Source: Halioxenophilus sp033283405
Lineage (GTDB): Bacteria > Pseudomonadota > Gammaproteobacteria > Pseudomonadales > Cellvibrionaceae
Assembly (NCBI RefSeq): GCF_033283405.1
Contig: NZ_JAWMQR010000002.1
Coordinates: 713,946 to 777,945, forward strand
Length of the DNA stretch: 64,000 nucleotides
Direction of reading: 5' to 3'
Shown here: piece by piece, positions 61,472-64,000 of the stretch
Numbering within the stretch: position 1 is the stretch's first letter
Layout of the letters: the number at the start of each line of letters is the position of its first letter
Position numbers and translations under genes: made by a program
Notes under the pieces: model-generated
Databases searched by the model: none
What the model was told of the DNA's origin: nothing
The model's input: the letters and a program-made list of their open reading frames with translations, nothing else

Positions 61472-62629
61472 ATGAAACAAGCTTTCAAATATATTGACGA
61501 AAATAATGCCTTGGCAGTATTACCCATACCTCTTAGCTCAATACTAGAAATTGAAGAATTGCTCGTTGAAATTGATGAAGGAAGGCACGGAAATAAGCTG
61601 GGTTACATATCCAAATTGGTAAAGATAAACAAAAATTCTCGCCTCACTAAAAAGTCATGGGGTCGGCTCGCCACAGGTAAAAAGGTTGATTTGGCTATCA
61701 CCTACAATTTCATTACTTTTGATGAGCAAGAGGATTACGAAAAATATTTCTATTCATACGAAGTATGGTCTCATGGCACTCCGCAAGCACCTATGCTCAT
61801 GCTCAGTTTTGATCGAATTTCAGGAGTAGAGCCGAAAGACTCCTTGGAAACAAAGCCTGATCAAAGAGTCTCCTCAAGGAGAGTAGTTTCTATACCCATC
61901 CAATGCATCCTAAAGAATTGGGGCGATGTAGAAAAGGGCTATATGATTTATGAGCATAACCTTTCAGCAATGGATAATGCTGAGCACCAATTTGAATCTA
62001 TTAGTTACATAGGGCTAACCTCTCGAAACTGGCAAACGAGATATAAAGAACATCAAAGAGATGCTCTTACGGGTAGTGAGTTGATTTTTCATACTTCGCT
62101 GGCTGCAGCGATCAATAAAGACAGTATTATCCAAAGAGGGATGGGGCCATTTGAGATGGTTCGGACTGGCGTATGTTTATTGTCAGAACTTCAATATATA
62201 AATCTGTCCTACGAAGAGGCAATGGATGTCGAAGAGCAAATGGTGGAGCGCAGTACACTTTACCCCAAGGGCTTAAATATGATCCCGGGTGGTTTTGCTG
62301 GCACTAAGTTTCTACATAAATTGGGTTATCTGAATAAAGACCGAGCAACAGTCGATGATAGAGATTATGCTGCTGCAAAGTACCTTAAAGATCACCCTGT
62401 AGAGAAAAGATCCGCACCTTGGGTGCAGGTAAATTGGGAGAATGATGAGTTTTATGAGGGTGTAATCTTTAAAAGAAATAATACCCTCAACAAAGAGCAA
62501 GTATTGTCTATCCGTAAATATGGAAATGAGTGGGGCTTCGATACTGAAATAATCGCGAACCTTGTTGGTGCAAATGTTCGGCAAGTACGGGATGTTTTAA
62601 GTGGTAAGTACTACTCCCGAGTCCAGTGA
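61472..62629 (+). CDS. Cassette 7: GIY-YIG nuclease-like protein with C-terminal HTH
   Basis: Protein of 385 aa, the largest cassette product. The middle part fits a GIY-YIG nuclease: GYMIY at 156-160 (first Tyr motif), SYIGLTS at 178-184, Arg190 and His194 in RYKEH, the metal-binding Glu in VEEQMVE near 254 and Asn in GLNMIPGG at 269. Residues 339-382 (NKEQVLSIRKY ... IIANLVGANVRQVRDVL) look like a helix-turn-helix that could read DNA. The N-terminal 150 residues match nothing I know. Restriction, anti-phage or homing functions are all possible; assignment rests on motif reading only. Confidence 0.68.
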   Translation: MKQAFKYIDENNALAVLPIPLSSILEIEELLVEIDEGRHGNKLGYISKLVKINKNSRLTKKSWGRLATGKKVDLAITYNFITFDEQEDYEKYFYSYEVWSHGTPQAPMLMLSFDRISGVEPKDSLETKPDQRVSSRRVVSIPIQCILKNWGDVEKGYMIYEHNLSAMDNAEHQFESISYIGLTSRNWQTRYKEHQRDALTGSELIFHTSLAAAINKDSIIQRGMGPFEMVRTGVCLLSELQYINLSYEEAMDVEEQMVERSTLYPKGLNMIPGGFAGTKFLHKLGYLNKDRATVDDRDYAAAKYLKDHPVEKRSAPWVQVNWENDEFYEGVIFKRNNTLNKEQVLSIRKYGNEWGFDTEIIANLVGANVRQVRDVLSGKYYSRVQ

Positions 62630-62634
62630 AACAC

Positions 62635-62706
62635 AGCTAACAAGGCGCTGCTGTCGGACAAATTTTCCGCTGCGCTCCAAATTTGCCGCAGAGCGCGGCG
62701 TTAGGC
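62635..62706 (+). repeat. attC site 7
   Basis: Inverse core AGCTAAC at 62635-62641 and core GTTAGGC at 62700-62706, 72 bases, with GCGCTG/CAGAGCGC and CAAATTT/AAATTTG arms. Confidence 0.85.
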
Positions 62707-62713
62707 AAAAGGA

Positions 62714-63025
62714 ATGAGAGATCGAAAAATATTCGTACACGTTCTCTTCGGAGTAGGCATTCCCACTATTTTGCTATTAAATGCTTTTGTAGTGCCAGAG
62801 CCGTATTCTCATCCCCTAATACATTTGGGGCTGGCTCCAGTTAAACTTATGCCTTTTCTAGAAAATCGGGAGCTAATGGGGTATTTGACGGAGCTAGTGT
62901 TTAGGCGTATGACTCCCAACTATGCTCCTATTCAAATATTGTTTCTTTCTATGTTTTGGGTGTTAGCTTCTATTGCTGCTTCTGTTTTTGCATCTGCTTT
63001 ATGGCGGTTAAGAAAAAGTGCCTAA
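62714..63025 (+). CDS. Cassette 8: two-helix membrane protein
   Basis: Protein of 103 aa with hydrophobic segments at about 8-28 and 74-97 and a Pro-rich extracytoplasmic-like loop between. No motif recognised. AAAGGA lies just upstream of the ATG. Confidence 0.65.
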   Translation: MRDRKIFVHVLFGVGIPTILLLNAFVVPEPYSHPLIHLGLAPVKLMPFLENRELMGYLTELVFRRMTPNYAPIQILFLSMFWVLASIAASVFASALWRLRKSA

Positions 63026-63130
63026 CAATCGTAGGCACCAGACACAAACTGCGGCGGCGCCTCTTGTGTTCGCTGCGCTTATAACACAACGGCACCACCA
63101 CAGTTTGTGCAGGTGCTACGGGCGTTAGGT
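63020..63130 (+). repeat. attC site 8
   Basis: Inverse core GCCTAAC at 63020-63026 and core GTTAGGT at 63124-63130, 111 bases. Long arms CACAAACTG/CAGTTTGTG and GTAGGCACC/GGTGCTAC. Nearly identical to attC 9. Confidence 0.9.
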
Positions 63131-63135
63131 GATTA

Positions 63136-63417
63136 GTGGACGATTATAAGGCTCTGATTTTTGGCACTTTAGCTGGTTTGGTATCGTTGTTTCTAAGAAG
63201 TAGTGAGGCCTACGGATTATCGTGGCTTGCTTTTCTTGCTATGGCTATCTTATTTTTTCAAGCAATTTGGCAAAAGGGCATTCCCTTGTTTCCCCATGAC
63301 TCTTCTTGGGTAAGTAAGGTGCAATGGGGTTCTGCGTTTTGGCGTTTTATTATGTTCGTAGTTTGTTTTTCTGCGGTTAACTTAACGGTAAATATATTGG
63401 GTCATGCAAAAACCTAA
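63136..63417 (+). CDS. Cassette 9: small membrane protein
   Basis: Protein of 93 aa starting at GTG 63136, five bases after the attC core, with about three hydrophobic segments (5-20, 27-45, 68-88). Unknown function. No ribosome site is apparent, so the start is tentative. Confidence 0.55.
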   Translation: MDDYKALIFGTLAGLVSLFLRSSEAYGLSWLAFLAMAILFFQAIWQKGIPLFPHDSSWVSKVQWGSAFWRFIMFVVCFSAVNLTVNILGHAKT

Positions 63418-63522
63418 CAATTGTAGGCACCAGACACAAACTGCGGCGGCGCCTTTTGTGTCCGCTGCGCTTATAACACAACGGCGCCACCACAGTTTGT
63501 GCAGTTGCTACAGGCGTTAGCA
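63412..63522 (+). repeat. attC site 9
   Basis: Inverse core ACCTAAC at 63412-63418 and core GTTAGCA at 63516-63522, 111 bases; differs from attC 8 at only a few positions outside the cores. Confidence 0.9.
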
Positions 63523-63537
63523 TCTGGTGTGCTGTTT

Positions 63538-63876
63538 ATGAAAAAAAGGGTAATTGTCAGCTTAATAATACTTGGCGCCTGCGCTTTTATTTGTGGGGTT
63601 ATTTTGAATACGAAAGTACTTCCACAATATATTGCAGGTCAGGAAGAGGCTGAGGCGCGTATTGCGGAAGTTGCTGATAAAATACGATCTGGAGATATGG
63701 TTCTGGATACTGAGCAAGTTGCAGGCCTTTTAGAGGTTACTGCTGATAGAACTCCTGAAATATATATCGTTAAATTTTATGTGCGTGTTGCTGTCACAGC
63801 TGTTTCAGTTTCTATTTTGTTATATTCGCTAGGTCTATTTATGGGTCTTAGAGAGGGGCGGAAGAAAAAATGCTAA
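63538..63876 (+). CDS. Cassette 10: two-helix membrane protein
   Basis: Protein of 112 aa with a membrane segment at each end (about 5-25 and 80-102) and an acidic, probably extracytoplasmic middle (QEEAEARIAEVADKIRSG). The ATG at 63538 is the first after the attC core. Unknown family. Confidence 0.65.
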   Translation: MKKRVIVSLIILGACAFICGVILNTKVLPQYIAGQEEAEARIAEVADKIRSGDMVLDTEQVAGLLEVTADRTPEIYIVKFYVRVAVTAVSVSILLYSLGLFMGLREGRKKKC

Positions 63877-63890
63877 CAAGCGACTGTGGT
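63871..63890 (+). repeat. Start of attC site 10, probably interrupted
   Basis: Inverse core TGCTAAC at 63871-63877 followed by AAGCGACTGTGG as at the start of other attC sites, then the sequence changes to that of an insertion sequence. No core GTT site follows in the window. Exact junction cannot be fixed without the other end. Confidence 0.65.
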
Positions 63891-64000
63891 GTCAACCCAG
63901 TTAAATTTACCTTTAGTAAGCCCAAGCAACATCGTCGCGAACCATAGCATTAAGCATAGTGATTAACTTGCGCATGCAGGCAACGATAGCGACCTTTTTA
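63891..64000 (-). mobile_element. IS110/IS1111-family element, partial
   Basis: The end of the window contains the terminal part of an insertion sequence whose transposase reads toward the attC. It appears placed inside attC 10. IS1111-attC elements are known to target attC sites. Boundaries are estimated from where attC resemblance stops. Confidence 0.7.
63913..64000 (-). CDS. IS110/IS1111-family transposase, C-terminal end
   Basis: Partial frame ending in TAA at 63913. The last 28 residues, KKVAIVACMRKLITMLNAMV then RDDVAWAY, match the conserved C-terminus of IS110-family (DEDD) transposases, where the pattern VACMRKLLxxLNAMxRD is typical. The catalytic region lies beyond the window. Read from sequence; family assignment from memory. 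Confidence 0.82.
   Translation of the reverse strand, partial: KKVAIVACMRKLITMLNAMVRDDVAWAY

Noticed and set aside
1..64000. CRISPR arrays, tRNA and rRNA genes
   Set aside because: No regularly spaced direct repeats other than attC sites and the 71-bp pair, and no tRNA or rRNA-like stretches were seen by eye.

Overview
The window looks like a GC-rich chromosome segment of an aerobic, probably marine, gammaproteobacterium. This rests on inference: three large TonB-dependent receptors, two AAHS-type aromatic acid transporters, an uptake-hydrogenase maturation cluster and a chromosomal integron with a LexA-type box. I could not run taxonomy searches. No rRNA, tRNA or CRISPR was seen.

Region 1 (about 0.2-12.2 kb, + strand) is one tightly packed maturation cluster for an aerobic [NiFe] uptake hydrogenase: hupD-F-G-H-I-J-K, hypA-B-C-D-E, an NtrC-type activator (hupR/hoxA-like) and hypF. 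Most junctions overlap or are a few bases apart. The structural subunits and the H2 sensor are not in the window. The activator has a receiver domain without its phosphorylatable Asp.

Region 2 (12.2-24.7 kb) is mixed: a MioC-like flavodoxin, a 2OG-Fe(II) oxygenase, a di-heme DUF1111-type oxidoreductase, a TonB receptor, a CocE/NonD hydrolase, a DUF3237 protein, a CSS/EAL phosphodiesterase, two hotdog thioesterases and an exported dienelactone-hydrolase-like protein.

Region 3 (24.8-51.7 kb, nearly all - strand) is a lignin-type aromatic catabolic island. Hydroxycinnamates are activated (fcs), shortened (ech) and oxidised (vdh) to vanillate or 4-hydroxybenzoate type acids. A VanA-like Rieske oxygenase demethylates vanillate to protocatechuate. 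Protocatechuate is cleaved at the 4,5 bond (ligAB), oxidised (ligC), hydrolysed (ligI), isomerised and hydrated (ligU, ligJ) and split by ligK to pyruvate and oxaloacetate. A separate gallate unit (galA, MFS carrier, TonB receptor, AraC regulator, double-HTH LysR regulator) feeds the same lower pathway. A MarR regulator, a thiolase/DUF35 pair and a second MFS/TonB receptor set flank the hydroxycinnamate end.

Region 4 (51.7-57.3 kb) holds an atypical histidine kinase and response regulator on the - strand. After about 0.9 kb of repeat-like DNA come a six-helix membrane protein and a von Willebrand A lipoprotein on the + strand. I recognise no described function for this set.

Region 5 (57.4-64.0 kb) is a chromosomal integron: intI on the - strand with a LexA-type box over its promoter, an attI region, then at least ten gene cassettes on the + strand separated by attC sites. 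The cassettes are visibly AT-rich and mostly encode small membrane proteins, three of them with zinc ribbons; one encodes a GIY-YIG nuclease-like protein. The tenth attC appears to be interrupted by an IS110/IS1111-family element whose transposase runs off the window end.
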